This document shows, piece by piece, positions 15,981 through 24,246 of a stretch of 64,000 nucleotides of DNA. The stretch spans positions 1 through 64,000 of the forward strand of contig NZ_OCMF01000005.1 of the NCBI RefSeq assembly GCF_900215295.1, written 5' to 3'. This DNA is from Salinimicrobium sediminis (GTDB taxonomy: Bacteria > Bacteroidota > Bacteroidia > Flavobacteriales > Flavobacteriaceae). The position numbers and the translations under genes were made by a program. Below the pieces are notes generated by a model that was not told where the DNA came from, made no database searches, and was given only the letters and a program-made list of their open reading frames with translations. Positions within the stretch are counted from its first letter, which is position 1. Every line of letters starts with the position of its first letter.

Positions 15981-16710
15981 GTTGGGGCTGTATTAAAAGT
16001 TCAACTTTTTCAAATTCATTTTTGATCTTCAGGTAATTTTCTGCCTTGGTTTCGAAATTACCGTACCACACAAAATCATAGATGCGATTCACCCGTTTGA
16101 ACCGGGCTTTTAAAGCAGGATCACCGATTTCCTGTACATATTCCTCGTCGGTCTTTGCGCTGTCGTAGATCACCAGCTCCTGCCGGGACAATTGCTGAAG
16201 CACATAAAGAAAATGATAACGTACTGCAAGCCTGTAATTTTCCTTTGAAACCGCTTTTTCTATCAGTTTTTTGATATCACGGGTCCTGATGATCTTTTCC
16301 TCTTCATCAAAATGGATCTCCGGTTTTGCAGGATCACCAAAAAAGTAATTTCCGGGGTTGATCTTTGCAAATAGGTAGAGCAAAAACACCAGCAACAAAC
16401 CCAGCAGCAAATAGGGCAGGATATCCAGGAAAATAGCCAGCAGCAGGGGAGCTTCATAATCACCAAAAAGCCAGTTCATGAACCTGTTCCACTGCAACCT
16501 AATATATCGCTTGAATTTGGTCCACCAGTTATCTTCGGCTGTAGCTTCAGTATAATCAAAATCAGGATCCTGCCTGAATCTTTCGAGGGTTTCTTCGGAA
16601 AAATCAAGGGGAACAACTTCAGTTTCCGCAGTTTGCGCGAGCAGCTTTGCCTCTCCGGGAATTCCGAAGCAACTAAAGCTTAAACACAAAAAGAGGAAGA
16701 ATTTTGTCAT
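15964..16710 (-). CDS. DUF4129 membrane protein
   Basis: 248 residues. Signal peptide (1-18, ends CFGIPGEA), periplasmic segment, one strong membrane helix (about 90-118; LLLAIFLDILPYLLLGLLLVFLLYLF), and a C-terminal cytosolic DUF4129 region (about 165-240; YRLAVRYHFLYVLQQL). In other bacteria this domain is fused to transglutaminase-like proteins or encoded next to DUF58/MoxR genes. Function unknown. Overlaps DUF4350 by 17 bases and follows the membrane protein gene by 2 bases. Confidence 0.85.
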   Translation of the reverse strand: MTKFFLFLCLSFSCFGIPGEAKLLAQTAETEVVPLDFSEETLERFRQDPDFDYTEATAEDNWWTKFKRYIRLQWNRFMNWLFGDYEAPLLLAIFLDILPYLLLGLLLVFLLYLFAKINPGNYFFGDPAKPEIHFDEEEKIIRTRDIKKLIEKAVSKENYRLAVRYHFLYVLQQLSRQELVIYDSAKTDEEYVQEIGDPALKARFKRVNRIYDFVWYGNFETKAENYLKIKNEFEKVELLIQPQHEQSL

Positions 16711-16712
16711 TT

Positions 16713-17579
16713 TTAAGACCCTAAATTTGAAATGCGCTCATAGGAGCCTGTGGCATTTTTCTTTTCATCCAGGTGATGATAAATAAAAGCCGAAGCCACA
16801 ATCAAAATGACCGAAAGCAGGTACTGGAACAGGGAAGAGATCACGTTAAAAAACACATACACCCAATCAATAAGTTCCGCAGGATTTGCAGCGCTTCCCT
16901 GCTGAGATATGGTAAAAGCTTTGATGAACATGTAGATCATCATTGGAAACTGAAAGATCATTCCAATTAGATACACCAGTAGGGTTAAAACAAAAAGTGT
17001 GAAAAATGTGCTCCACCAGTTGTCTTTGATGAGGCTGAAGGCATAACTTATAGAATCTGCAATAGAAGTGCGGGCAAAGACCAGCATCGCCGGAGCCAGG
17101 CTTAGCGGTACCCATACATATATCCCCGGAAGCACACACAATAAAAGACCAAAAATGGTAATGATACCTGACACAATCATGATGGCAAGCATGCTTCCAA
17201 AGTCATTTTTGACCCCCTGAAAAACTTCGGTATTATCCACCATGCCCGAATTCCGGATATAGCTTTTAATGTAATTAAGTACCGTTCCATACAATAATAC
17301 ATAGAAAGCCAGGAGGGAAGAAAACAGGATGAACAGGGCAATAAAGTACATTTCTACATCTATATCTTCATTATCGCCAAAAAAGGGATTTTGGAGAATA
17401 TCCATTCCCAGATAGGAATAATAACCTATGGCAAACAGCAGGATCACAAACACGGGTCCTGTAATCTTAAAAATGGCTTTAAAAAGGGGCTTAAAGTTTT
17501 GTCGGAGGAATTTAAAGGTATCGGTAATAATATCACCCAGCTCGCGCTGTTTTTTAAATTCGATGGTCTTCTTTGACAT
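16713..17579 (-). CDS. Multi-spanning membrane protein of the DUF58/SpoIIM operon
   Basis: 288 residues with about six hydrophobic helices (roughly 38-60, 85-110, 130-165, 185-215, 245-270). It begins with a conserved-looking amphipathic lead (ELGDIITDTFKFLRQNFKPLF) resembling the glycerophosphoryl diester phosphodiesterase membrane-domain/DUF975-like group. No enzymatic domain. Overlaps the SpoIIM-like gene by 26 bases. Function unknown; probably part of the same envelope module. Confidence 0.78.
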   Translation of the reverse strand: MSKKTIEFKKQRELGDIITDTFKFLRQNFKPLFKAIFKITGPVFVILLFAIGYYSYLGMDILQNPFFGDNEDIDVEMYFIALFILFSSLLAFYVLLYGTVLNYIKSYIRNSGMVDNTEVFQGVKNDFGSMLAIMIVSGIITIFGLLLCVLPGIYVWVPLSLAPAMLVFARTSIADSISYAFSLIKDNWWSTFFTLFVLTLLVYLIGMIFQFPMMIYMFIKAFTISQQGSAANPAELIDWVYVFFNVISSLFQYLLSVILIVASAFIYHHLDEKKNATGSYERISNLGS

Positions 17580-18534
17580 GGTTAGAGGTTCGGTTTAGAT
17601 ATATGGGGTAAAATACGTAGTAAAAAAGGATGAGTGCTAAAGAAAGCGATATGATGATGATTGCCAGCCAGTCCGGCATTTCAGTTTGTCGGGTGACAAA
17701 ACCTTCCAGAAATCCTGCGACGATGAAAAAGGGAACAGTGCTGATTACAATTTTTAACCCTGCCTTAACCCCTTGTACAAAAGAAGTAAGCCTGGTATAA
17801 GTTCCCGGGAAAAGAATGCCTTTCCCGACCACCAGTCCCGCACAGGCAGCCACTATGATCACAGAGATCTCGATGGTACCATGGATCCATATGGTCCTCA
17901 CAGATTCCCACAGCAGGCCCTGTTCGTAAAAAAAATACTGAAAGGAGCCAAGCATGATCGCATTTTGCATAACGATGTACAACGTACCAAGTCCGGCAAA
18001 AATTCCGAAGACAAAGGCCATTAATGCCACCCTTACATTATTGATGGTGATGCCGAGGAACATTTCCATTTCTCCCATTTTTTTGTAGACAGCCATGGGA
18101 TCATCGTTGGCTATATTTTCCAGGGTCATGTTTATGTAAGCATCTCCCAAAATTGATCTTACAAAAGCCCCGTCGCTGGCTGCGGAAAAACTTCCGGCAG
18201 CTACAAATATCACGAATACAAGAAATGCCAACAGCAATTGCTTCTGGTAACGGTAAAATTCCCCCGGAAATTCTTCAGTGAAAAATGTGATAAAGCGGTT
18301 ACGGGATTCTTTTTTATTGCGGTAGATCTTTTGATGCGCTCTTGAAGCCAGGCCGTTGAGATAAAGTAAGGTGTTGCTGTTAGGGTAAAAAGTCTGGGCG
18401 TAACTAAGATGGTCTGTCACTTCAAGGTAGAGGACCGAAAGTTCATTTGGATCTACGTGAGCATTATTTTGAAGGGCACTCTCAAATCTCTGCCAATTAT
18501 TCTTATTTTGCTTCACGAAAGCAGCCTCACGCAT
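17554..18534 (-). CDS. Stage II sporulation protein M-like membrane protein
   Basis: 326 residues from ATG at 18534; the frame is open to 18618, but that extension runs across the divergent gene's promoter. N-terminal cytosolic helices (MREAAFVKQNKNNWQRFE) are followed by about six membrane helices typical of SpoIIM/DUF95 proteins (for example ALMAFVFGIFAGLGTLYI). In non-sporulating bacteria SpoIIM homologues sit beside RDD, DUF58 and MoxR genes, as here. First gene of the six-gene - strand operon; divergent from the RDD gene 36 bases away. Confidence 0.85.
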   Translation of the reverse strand: MREAAFVKQNKNNWQRFESALQNNAHVDPNELSVLYLEVTDHLSYAQTFYPNSNTLLYLNGLASRAHQKIYRNKKESRNRFITFFTEEFPGEFYRYQKQLLLAFLVFVIFVAAGSFSAASDGAFVRSILGDAYINMTLENIANDDPMAVYKKMGEMEMFLGITINNVRVALMAFVFGIFAGLGTLYIVMQNAIMLGSFQYFFYEQGLLWESVRTIWIHGTIEISVIIVAACAGLVVGKGILFPGTYTRLTSFVQGVKAGLKIVISTVPFFIVAGFLEGFVTRQTEMPDWLAIIIISLSLALILFYYVFYPIYLNRTSNHVKEDHRI

Positions 18535-18543
18535 TCTCTGTAG

Positions 18544-18551
18544 TAAGTTTG
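18544..18551 (+). promoter_or_regulatory. Candidate -7 box (TAAGTTTG) for the RDD gene
   Basis: Exact TAnnTTTG 20 bases before the RDD start codon. With only 36 bases between the two divergent start codons, the rest of this promoter must lie inside the SpoIIM-like coding region. Confidence 0.5.
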
Positions 18552-18570
18552 TCTCAAAGAAACGTATTAA

Positions 18571-19284
18571 ATGGATAATTTTCAAATTGAAACTGCTCAA
18601 AATATAAGCATTACACAAAACGTAGCAGGAGTGGGGGAGCGCATTCTTGCATACCTCATCGATTTGGTCATTATGATCATTTATGTGGTGTTTTCGTTAT
18701 TGATGCTGGCAGGGCTTGACGTCCCGGGAGACCAGGAGTGGTTATTTGTTACAGTGATCTTCCTGCCACTGTTATTGTATTTTCTACTCTGGGAAACTTT
18801 GTGGAACGGGCGATCGCCGGGAAAGGCGGCTTTGGATCTAAGAGTTGTAAAGCTGGATGGTTCAAAACCGGCATTCTCGAATTATTTAGTTCGCTGGCTT
18901 CTTAGGATTGTAGATATAAGTATCACCAGCGGTAGTGTTGCCGTAGTTACGATCCTCCTAACCGGGAGAGGACAAAGATTGGGGGATCTTGCAGCCGGGA
19001 CAACCGTTATTTCAGAAAAATCACGGGTTGGACTGGACCGCACAGTACTAGTCAATGTTCCTGAAGATTACAAACCTCAATACCCGCAGGTGACCATGTT
19101 GAGCGACCTGGATGTGCAGGAAATCAAAGAGATCTACCGTGAATCACTTGAGAATTCCAATTATCGGGTCATAGCAAAATTATCCAGTAAAGTTTCTGAT
19201 CTACTGCAGGTAACACCCGAAGAAAAACCGCTTCAGTTCATCAAAACAGTACTTAAGGATTACAGCTATTATACGCAGCAGTAG
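18571..19284 (+). CDS. RDD family membrane protein
   Basis: 237 residues. RDD-type start after a short lead: GVGERILAYLIDLVIMIIYV (about 21-40) with the Arg/Asp signature, followed by three membrane helices and the second conserved stretch GRSPGKAALDLRVV. A soluble C-terminal tail of about 85 residues follows (VLVNVPEDYKPQYPQV onward). RDD proteins may be transporters; some act in Na+/H+ exchange. Divergent partner of the SpoIIM/DUF58 operon, which is its usual context. Ends convergently 0 bases from the cyclophilin stop. Confidence 0.88.
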   Translation: MDNFQIETAQNISITQNVAGVGERILAYLIDLVIMIIYVVFSLLMLAGLDVPGDQEWLFVTVIFLPLLLYFLLWETLWNGRSPGKAALDLRVVKLDGSKPAFSNYLVRWLLRIVDISITSGSVAVVTILLTGRGQRLGDLAAGTTVISEKSRVGLDRTVLVNVPEDYKPQYPQVTMLSDLDVQEIKEIYRESLENSNYRVIAKLSSKVSDLLQVTPEEKPLQFIKTVLKDYSYYTQQ

Positions 19285-20028
19285 TTACTCCAGAACCTCC
19301 ATTTCAATGTGAATATTGGTAAGGGGCCATTCACTTTGATCAACAGGCACTTTGTTGATCCTGTCAACTACATCCATCCCTGAGATCACCCGACCGAACA
19401 CGGTGTGGTCATTGTCCAAATGATGTGCTCCGCGTTCACTCTGTACAATAAAAAATTCATAGGGAGAAGAAGCCTTACTCACGTTTTGCTCTGCATATTT
19501 TGCTGCAGAAAGTGCGCCTCTCACATGTTTATGTCCCGCATCAAATTCGCTGGGAATAAGGTAGTCTCCAATCTTGAAGCGTTTTTTATTGGTGTCGGGA
19601 GTATCTGAATTTCCTCCCTGGATCACGAACCCATCTGCTACCCTGTGAAAAAAGGTGCCATCGTAATAGTCATTATTCACCATGTACAGGAAATTCGCCC
19701 TATGCAGGGGAGTGTCACGGTAAAGTTCCACATCAATGTTTCCAAAACGGGTTTTTATCCGCACCCGGTTTTCATCATGTTCTTCATGGTATTTCATCAT
19801 GAAAGGAATAAATTCTTCCTGCACAATAGCAGGTCCTTCTCTTTCAGGAGTTTTTTTTTCGGCTTCAAGCACTTTTTCAACCTTGGTATTGTCTCTTGTA
19901 ACAGTATCCGGCTGCACTGTTTCTTTGACTTCAGGCTCTGCTAAGGTGCTGTTTTGTGAGGGAGTTTTTTTATCTTCACAACTTGCTAATATGGCTGCTG
20001 CACAAATTATCAGGAAATAAGATCTCAT
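19285..20028 (-). CDS. Cyclophilin-type peptidylprolyl isomerase lipoprotein
   Basis: 247 residues. Lipobox LASC with cysteine 17, then a Pro/Glu/Lys-rich linker of about 60 residues and a cyclophilin domain (about 85-245). Catalytic-site pattern TFFHRV (Arg) and FVIQGGNSD are present; C-terminal FGRVISGMDVVDRI is typical. It catalyses prolyl cis-trans isomerisation and probably folds periplasmic or outer-membrane proteins. Its ATG overlaps the divergent NUDIX ATG (see findings). Confidence 0.9.
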   Translation of the reverse strand: MRSYFLIICAAAILASCEDKKTPSQNSTLAEPEVKETVQPDTVTRDNTKVEKVLEAEKKTPEREGPAIVQEEFIPFMMKYHEEHDENRVRIKTRFGNIDVELYRDTPLHRANFLYMVNNDYYDGTFFHRVADGFVIQGGNSDTPDTNKKRFKIGDYLIPSEFDAGHKHVRGALSAAKYAEQNVSKASSPYEFFIVQSERGAHHLDNDHTVFGRVISGMDVVDRINKVPVDQSEWPLTNIHIEMEVLE

Positions 20029-20668
20029 GAATTTTCAGAATTTTCTCAATATAAGTCCGAAATTAAGGAAAATAAAACTTCCCGGAGAAGAGGCGCACTT
20101 CAAATTGGCACCAATGCTGCGGCTGCAGGAGCTGGAAAACCTCAAAATTGAGGAGAAAAATTCCAAGAAAGCGGCGGTAATGGCTGTATTTTATCCGGGA
20201 CAACAGGAGGAAACAAAATTTGTGCTCATCCTGAGAAAAACTTATCAGGGAGTGCATTCCAATCAGGTGGGATTTCCGGGGGGAAGAGTGGAACCCGAAG
20301 ACAGAGACCTTGCACACACAGCGTTAAGAGAAACCGAAGAGGAAGTAGGGATTCCACAACATGAAGTGGAAGTGATCAAAGAATTAACGAGATTATATAT
20401 TCCTCCAAGTAATTTCTGGGTGCATCCTTTCATGGGAATTATGAAAAGGACCCCTATACTTATTCCGCAGGAGGAGGAAGTCGAATCTGTATTGGAGATC
20501 AATCTTTTAGATTTTCTCAATGACTCCTGTCTTACCAGGGAAACCCTAAGCACTTCTTACGCCAAAGAAATTGAAGTGCCGGCTTTTGTACTTGGGGGAC
20601 ATATTGTTTGGGGTGCCACAGCAATGATGTTGAGTGAAATGAAAGACATTCTGGAGCAGGCGCTGTAA
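20027..20668 (+). CDS. NUDIX hydrolase, CoA pyrophosphatase type
   Basis: 213 residues. Nudix box at 85-109 (GGRVEPED...ALRETEEEVG), preceded by HSNQVGFPGG, the UPF0035 signature of CoA diphosphatases. It likely splits CoA or oxidised CoA into phosphopantetheine and 3',5'-ADP. The N-terminal 30 residues resemble other flavobacterial members, supporting the first ATG even though it overlaps the start codon of the divergent gene. Cytoplasmic. Confidence 0.88.
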   Translation: MNFQNFLNISPKLRKIKLPGEEAHFKLAPMLRLQELENLKIEEKNSKKAAVMAVFYPGQQEETKFVLILRKTYQGVHSNQVGFPGGRVEPEDRDLAHTALRETEEEVGIPQHEVEVIKELTRLYIPPSNFWVHPFMGIMKRTPILIPQEEEVESVLEINLLDFLNDSCLTRETLSTSYAKEIEVPAFVLGGHIVWGATAMMLSEMKDILEQAL

Positions 20669-20680
20669 GTTTTAAATAAG

Positions 20681-20688
20681 TATCTTTG
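20681..20688 (+). promoter_or_regulatory. Candidate -7 box (TATCTTTG) for the acyltransferase gene
   Basis: Exact TAnnTTTG 27 bases before the ATG at 20715 and 13 bases after the NUDIX stop, so the acyltransferase gene may have its own promoter. Confidence 0.5.
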
Positions 20689-20714
20689 TTCTTCTTTAAA
20701 ATGTAAGGGAACAA

Positions 20715-21530
20715 ATGGGGATATTGAAAAAGAATCCTTTTGGACATTATCTTTTTATAAAAAAATGGCTCATCCGCATTTTTGGAGTGCTATCCCACCG
20801 CAGGTACCGGGGCTTCAATGAACTCAAAATCGAAGGTTCAGAAATTATTAAAAATCTTCCTGATAATAACGTACTCTTTGTTTCCAATCACCAAACCTAT
20901 TTTGCTGATGTTACGGCCATGTTCCACGTCTTTAACGCGGCCTTAAGCGGAAGGGTGGATTCGATAAAAAATGTAGGATATCTATGGCAGCCTAAGCTAA
21001 ATATTTATTACGTTGCTGCCAAGGAAACCATGAACGCCGGCTTCCTCACCCGAATGATGGCCTATGCAGGAGCGGTCTCGGTGGAAAGGACCTGGCGGGA
21101 AAAAGGCAAAGAAGTGCAGCGGGAGGTGAACCCCGATGATCATAAGAATATTGGGATTGCCTTAAAGGATGGTTGGGTAATTACTTTTCCGCAGGGAACG
21201 ACCAAGCCTTTTAAACCTATAAGAAAGGGAACAGCGCACATTATCAAACAATACAAGCCGGTAGTTATTCCTATTGTTATTGATGGGTTTAGAAGATCGT
21301 TTGATAAAAAGGGACTCAGGATCAGAAAAAAAGGAATTTTACAATCCTTTCAGATCAAGGAGCCTCTGGTAATTGATTACGAAAATGAAAGCGTGGAGGA
21401 GATCGTGGAAAAGCTGGAGTATGCCATTGAACAACACCCTTCTTTCCTTAAAGTGATTCCAAGAGAAGCTCTTGAAGTCATGGAAGAACTCAATAAGACC
21501 AGAACCTGGGATTATGAGGGAGAATATTAA
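20715..21530 (+). CDS. PlsC-like lysophospholipid acyltransferase
   Basis: 271 residues. Acyltransferase motif I is SNHQTYFAD (H59, D65) and motif III is FPQGTT (Q160 in place of the usual Glu). The H-to-D spacing is five residues rather than the classic four, so this is a diverged branch, apparently shared by other flavobacteria. Expected reaction: acyl transfer from acyl-ACP or acyl-CoA to lysophosphatidate or a related lyso- or amino lipid. Membrane-associated by its basic, hydrophobic N-terminus (FIKKWLIRIFGVL). Single gene. Confidence 0.8.
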   Translation: MGILKKNPFGHYLFIKKWLIRIFGVLSHRRYRGFNELKIEGSEIIKNLPDNNVLFVSNHQTYFADVTAMFHVFNAALSGRVDSIKNVGYLWQPKLNIYYVAAKETMNAGFLTRMMAYAGAVSVERTWREKGKEVQREVNPDDHKNIGIALKDGWVITFPQGTTKPFKPIRKGTAHIIKQYKPVVIPIVIDGFRRSFDKKGLRIRKKGILQSFQIKEPLVIDYENESVEEIVEKLEYAIEQHPSFLKVIPREALEVMEELNKTRTWDYEGEY

Positions 21531-21543
21531 TCTATGTAAAGAG

Positions 21544-21624
21544 GTCAGGCAACAGTAATCAGTCTTGAGCAGTAAGAATGATGAATAGGTGATGATAGAA
21601 AAATTGCAACCCGCAACCCATCTA
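21544..21624. repeat. Degenerate heptad array running into a stop codon
   Basis: GTCAGGC AACAGTA ATCAGTC TTGAGCA GTAAGAA (21544-21578) share AG at positions 4-5. A second run TTGCAAC CCGCAAC CCATCTA (21604-21624) ends exactly with CTA, the reverse of the TAG stop of the - strand gene at 21622. Confidence 0.45.
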
Positions 21625-22260
21625 CATTTCAAGCCTTTTCAACTCCCTATAGTTACGTTTTAGTCTACCCAATAAAATTCCGTAGACCAACCTGTAGAAA
21701 AGCCATAGAGCAAGCAAAATAATTGCCAGGATCACACATCCTGCAACAGCTAATTTTACCCAATCCATAGTATCAAAAGTATATTTTGAAACGTCCTGCA
21801 CCTCCTGGGTGATCTGGTGATTTTGGATAGTAAACCAGGTAATAACGATAGAATACACCCCGGTGGAAATGAGGATATAAGCGATATAGGTCTTCACCGT
21901 TTTACGTGTTCTTATGATATTTTGCATAAGAGTGGCAGCATCATCTGTACTCGAAATGCGTCTGTAATTCCTGTAAAAACAGTAAATAAAGTAGAAGGTG
22001 ATAAGGTAGCTTGCAATGTAAAAATAAATAGTGATCTCCTTTAAATGCAGTTGTTCCATTTGTGCCCAGTAATTGGCATCGGCCATGTAGATGCTCAAGA
22101 GGCTGGACAGCAAAAGTTCTACAATGCTTATCACAAAGATCCATTTAACGATAGAAGAAGATCTCTTCCATATCATTTTATAGATATCATCATAGGAAAG
22201 CCTGGGAAGATTTTCTTCCTGCTTTTTCCAGTTCTGTTTTAAAAATTCTAATTCATCCAT
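21622..22260 (-). CDS. Four-helix membrane protein after ECF sigma gene (possible anti-sigma)
   Basis: 212 residues. A cytosolic N-terminal part (MDELEFLKQNWKKQEENLP, 1-37) is followed by four membrane helices (about 38-60, 72-94, 118-142, 165-200). The gene starts 7 bases after the sigma gene ends, so it is co-transcribed. A cytosolic domain tethered to the membrane beside an ECF sigma gene suggests an anti-sigma factor, but no zinc-binding ZAS motif (HxxxCxxC) is present. Family not recognised. Confidence 0.75.
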   Translation of the reverse strand: MDELEFLKQNWKKQEENLPRLSYDDIYKMIWKRSSSIVKWIFVISIVELLLSSLLSIYMADANYWAQMEQLHLKEITIYFYIASYLITFYFIYCFYRNYRRISSTDDAATLMQNIIRTRKTVKTYIAYILISTGVYSIVITWFTIQNHQITQEVQDVSKYTFDTMDWVKLAVAGCVILAIILLALWLFYRLVYGILLGRLKRNYRELKRLEM

Positions 22261-22267
22261 GGGGTCT

Positions 22268-22762
22268 TTACGGATTTAAAATATTCTTGAGGGTTTTCTT
22301 GATCCTGTTCATCTTCACACGGGCATTAACTTCAGAAATCCCCAGGGTATCTGAAATTTCTTTATATGACTGGTCTTCCAGATATAGGAATACCAGTGCT
22401 TTATCAATATCATTTAATTCTTTAACGGCTTTATACATGAGTTGTAACTGTTGTTCCACCTCATCGTCGTAAACTTCTGCTTTTATTTTAAAACTTACCT
22501 CATCAAAATCCTGGGTATGGAGGTCTTTTTTCGATTTTCTATATAAGGTAATGGCAGTGTTTAGAGCAACTCTGTACATCCAGGTGCTAAATTTGGAATC
22601 TCCCCTGAATTTTGGATAAGCTTTCCAAAGTTGTATAGTTACTTCCTGAAACAGGTCATTATGAGCCTCCCGGTCATTGGTATACATACGGCAGATCTTG
22701 TGCACAATATTCTGGTGCTTTTCAAGATTACTTACAAACTCATGTTCCAGGTTATTCTTCAT
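22268..22762 (-). CDS. ECF-type RNA polymerase sigma factor
   Basis: 164 residues. Region 2 is at about 10-75 (NDLFQEVTIQLWKAYPKFRG..FSTWMYRVALNTA), region 4 at about 105-160 (LVFLYLEDQSYKEISDTLGISEVNARVKMNRIK). Regions 1.1 and 3 are absent, as in ECF sigmas. It heads a two-gene operon with the membrane protein that likely controls it. Target regulon unknown. Confidence 0.93.
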   Translation of the reverse strand: MKNNLEHEFVSNLEKHQNIVHKICRMYTNDREAHNDLFQEVTIQLWKAYPKFRGDSKFSTWMYRVALNTAITLYRKSKKDLHTQDFDEVSFKIKAEVYDDEVEQQLQLMYKAVKELNDIDKALVFLYLEDQSYKEISDTLGISEVNARVKMNRIKKTLKNILNP

Positions 22763-22853
22763 GTATAGATAATGGTAAGTAGCGAATTTACCCTTCTTGT
22801 TACAAATCGGGGGAAAGATTTATTTAATCTTCTTTTTTCTTTAGGGAAAGCTA

Positions 22854-22861
22854 TAACTTTG
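22854..22861 (+). promoter_or_regulatory. Candidate -7 box (TAACTTTG) for ndh
   Basis: Exact TAnnTTTG 20 bases before the ndh ATG. The 118-base gap to the divergent sigma gene leaves space for both promoters. Confidence 0.5.
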
Positions 22862-22880
22862 AGAGAAAGGCTAAAATTCT

Positions 22881-24191
22881 ATGAACATTCCAATTTCAGA
22901 ATATCCGCGAGTTGTGATCGTAGGTGGAGGTTTTGCGGGTATTTCCCTTGCCAAACATCTTGTAAAGGAAAAATTGCAGGTTGTGCTTATGGACCGGCAC
23001 AACTACCATACTTTTCAGCCGCTTTTGTACCAGGTATCTACTTCCGGACTAGAACCCGATTCCATTGCCTATCCTCTGCGGAAGATCACCCGCCATAGTA
23101 CCGAGGGTTATTTTAGACTTGCAGAAGTGAAACGTATCATTCCTGAAGAAAATAAGATCCAAACCTCTATTGGAGAACTGGCTTATGATTATCTGGTGCT
23201 CGCTACAGGCTCCCGCACCAATTTCTTCGGAAATAAAAGCATTGAAAAGAATGCAATGTGGATGAAAACCATTCCGCAGGCCTTAAACATCAGGAGTCTT
23301 ATTTTAGAAAACCTGGAACAGGCGGTAATTACCGAAGATCCTGAAAAAAGAAAGACGCTGCTCAATTTTGTTATTGCGGGGGCAGGACCTACAGGAGTGG
23401 AATTATGTGGGGCGATCGCCGAAGTACGAAATCACATCGTGCCGAAAGACTTTAGAGATCTTGATCCTGCGGAAATGGAGATCCACCTGGTGGAAGGACT
23501 GGATAGAGTGCTGCCACCAATGAGTGAAAAAGCTTCAGAAAAAGCAGAGAAATTCCTGAAGGAACTGGGCGTACAGATTCATTTAAATACGATGGTGCAA
23601 GAATATGACGGACTGAAGGTAACTACGAATCAGGAGGATCTTACTTTTTATACCTCCACCTTTATTTGGGCTGCGGGAGTCTCGGGCGCACCGGTAGCAG
23701 GATTAAATGCTTCCGCTCTCGTGGAGCGGGCAGACCGTTATGAGGTCAATGTATTTAACCAGGTAAAAGGATATGAAAACATTTTTGCCATTGGTGATAT
23801 AGCTGTCATGAGAAGCGAAGAATATCCCAAAGGACATCCTATGGTGGCTCAACCCGCAATACAGCAGGGGAGACATCTGGCAAAAAATCTAAAACGCATT
23901 TTTAATAAAGAGCAAATGCTGCCCTTTGAGTACAATGATAAAGGAACTATGGCTACTGTGGGGAGGAATAAAGCCGTGGTGGATCTCGGAAAATTAAAAT
24001 TTGGAGGATTTTTTGCCTGGTTCATCTGGATGTTCATCCATTTGTACTTTTTAGTAGGTTTCAGGAACAGGTTGATCACCTTTTTTAACTGGGTGTACAA
24101 TTATGTGAATTTTGATAAAGCTGCAAGATTGATCATCAGGCCCTTTAAAAGCAACAAGGAAAATCTCGAGGTAGATCAAAAAAAGGTATAA
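22881..24191 (+). CDS. ndh: Type II NADH dehydrogenase (NDH-2)
   Basis: 436 residues. FAD-binding motif VVIVGGGFAG (residues 11-20) and NADH-binding motif NFVIAGAGPTGVELCGAIAE, then AIGDIAVM for FAD. C-terminal hydrophobic and amphipathic helices (GGFFAWFIWMFIHLYFLVGF) anchor it on the inner face of the inner membrane. It oxidises NADH and reduces quinone (menaquinone in this group) without pumping ions. Monocistronic, followed by a bidirectional terminator. Confidence 0.93.
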   Translation: MNIPISEYPRVVIVGGGFAGISLAKHLVKEKLQVVLMDRHNYHTFQPLLYQVSTSGLEPDSIAYPLRKITRHSTEGYFRLAEVKRIIPEENKIQTSIGELAYDYLVLATGSRTNFFGNKSIEKNAMWMKTIPQALNIRSLILENLEQAVITEDPEKRKTLLNFVIAGAGPTGVELCGAIAEVRNHIVPKDFRDLDPAEMEIHLVEGLDRVLPPMSEKASEKAEKFLKELGVQIHLNTMVQEYDGLKVTTNQEDLTFYTSTFIWAAGVSGAPVAGLNASALVERADRYEVNVFNQVKGYENIFAIGDIAVMRSEEYPKGHPMVAQPAIQQGRHLAKNLKRIFNKEQMLPFEYNDKGTMATVGRNKAVVDLGKLKFGGFFAWFIWMFIHLYFLVGFRNRLITFFNWVYNYVNFDKAARLIIRPFKSNKENLEVDQKKV

Positions 24192-24195
24192 AAAA

Positions 24196-24230
24196 AGGCT
24201 GCTGAAAACCATCTTTTCAGCAGCCTTTGA
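24196..24230. terminator. Bidirectional terminator between ndh and the carbonic anhydrase gene
   Basis: Stem GGCTGCTGAAAA / TTTTCAGCAGCC, preceded by an A-run and followed by TTT, serving two convergent genes. Confidence 0.85.
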
Positions 24231-24246
24231 CTTTATATTCTGTTTT

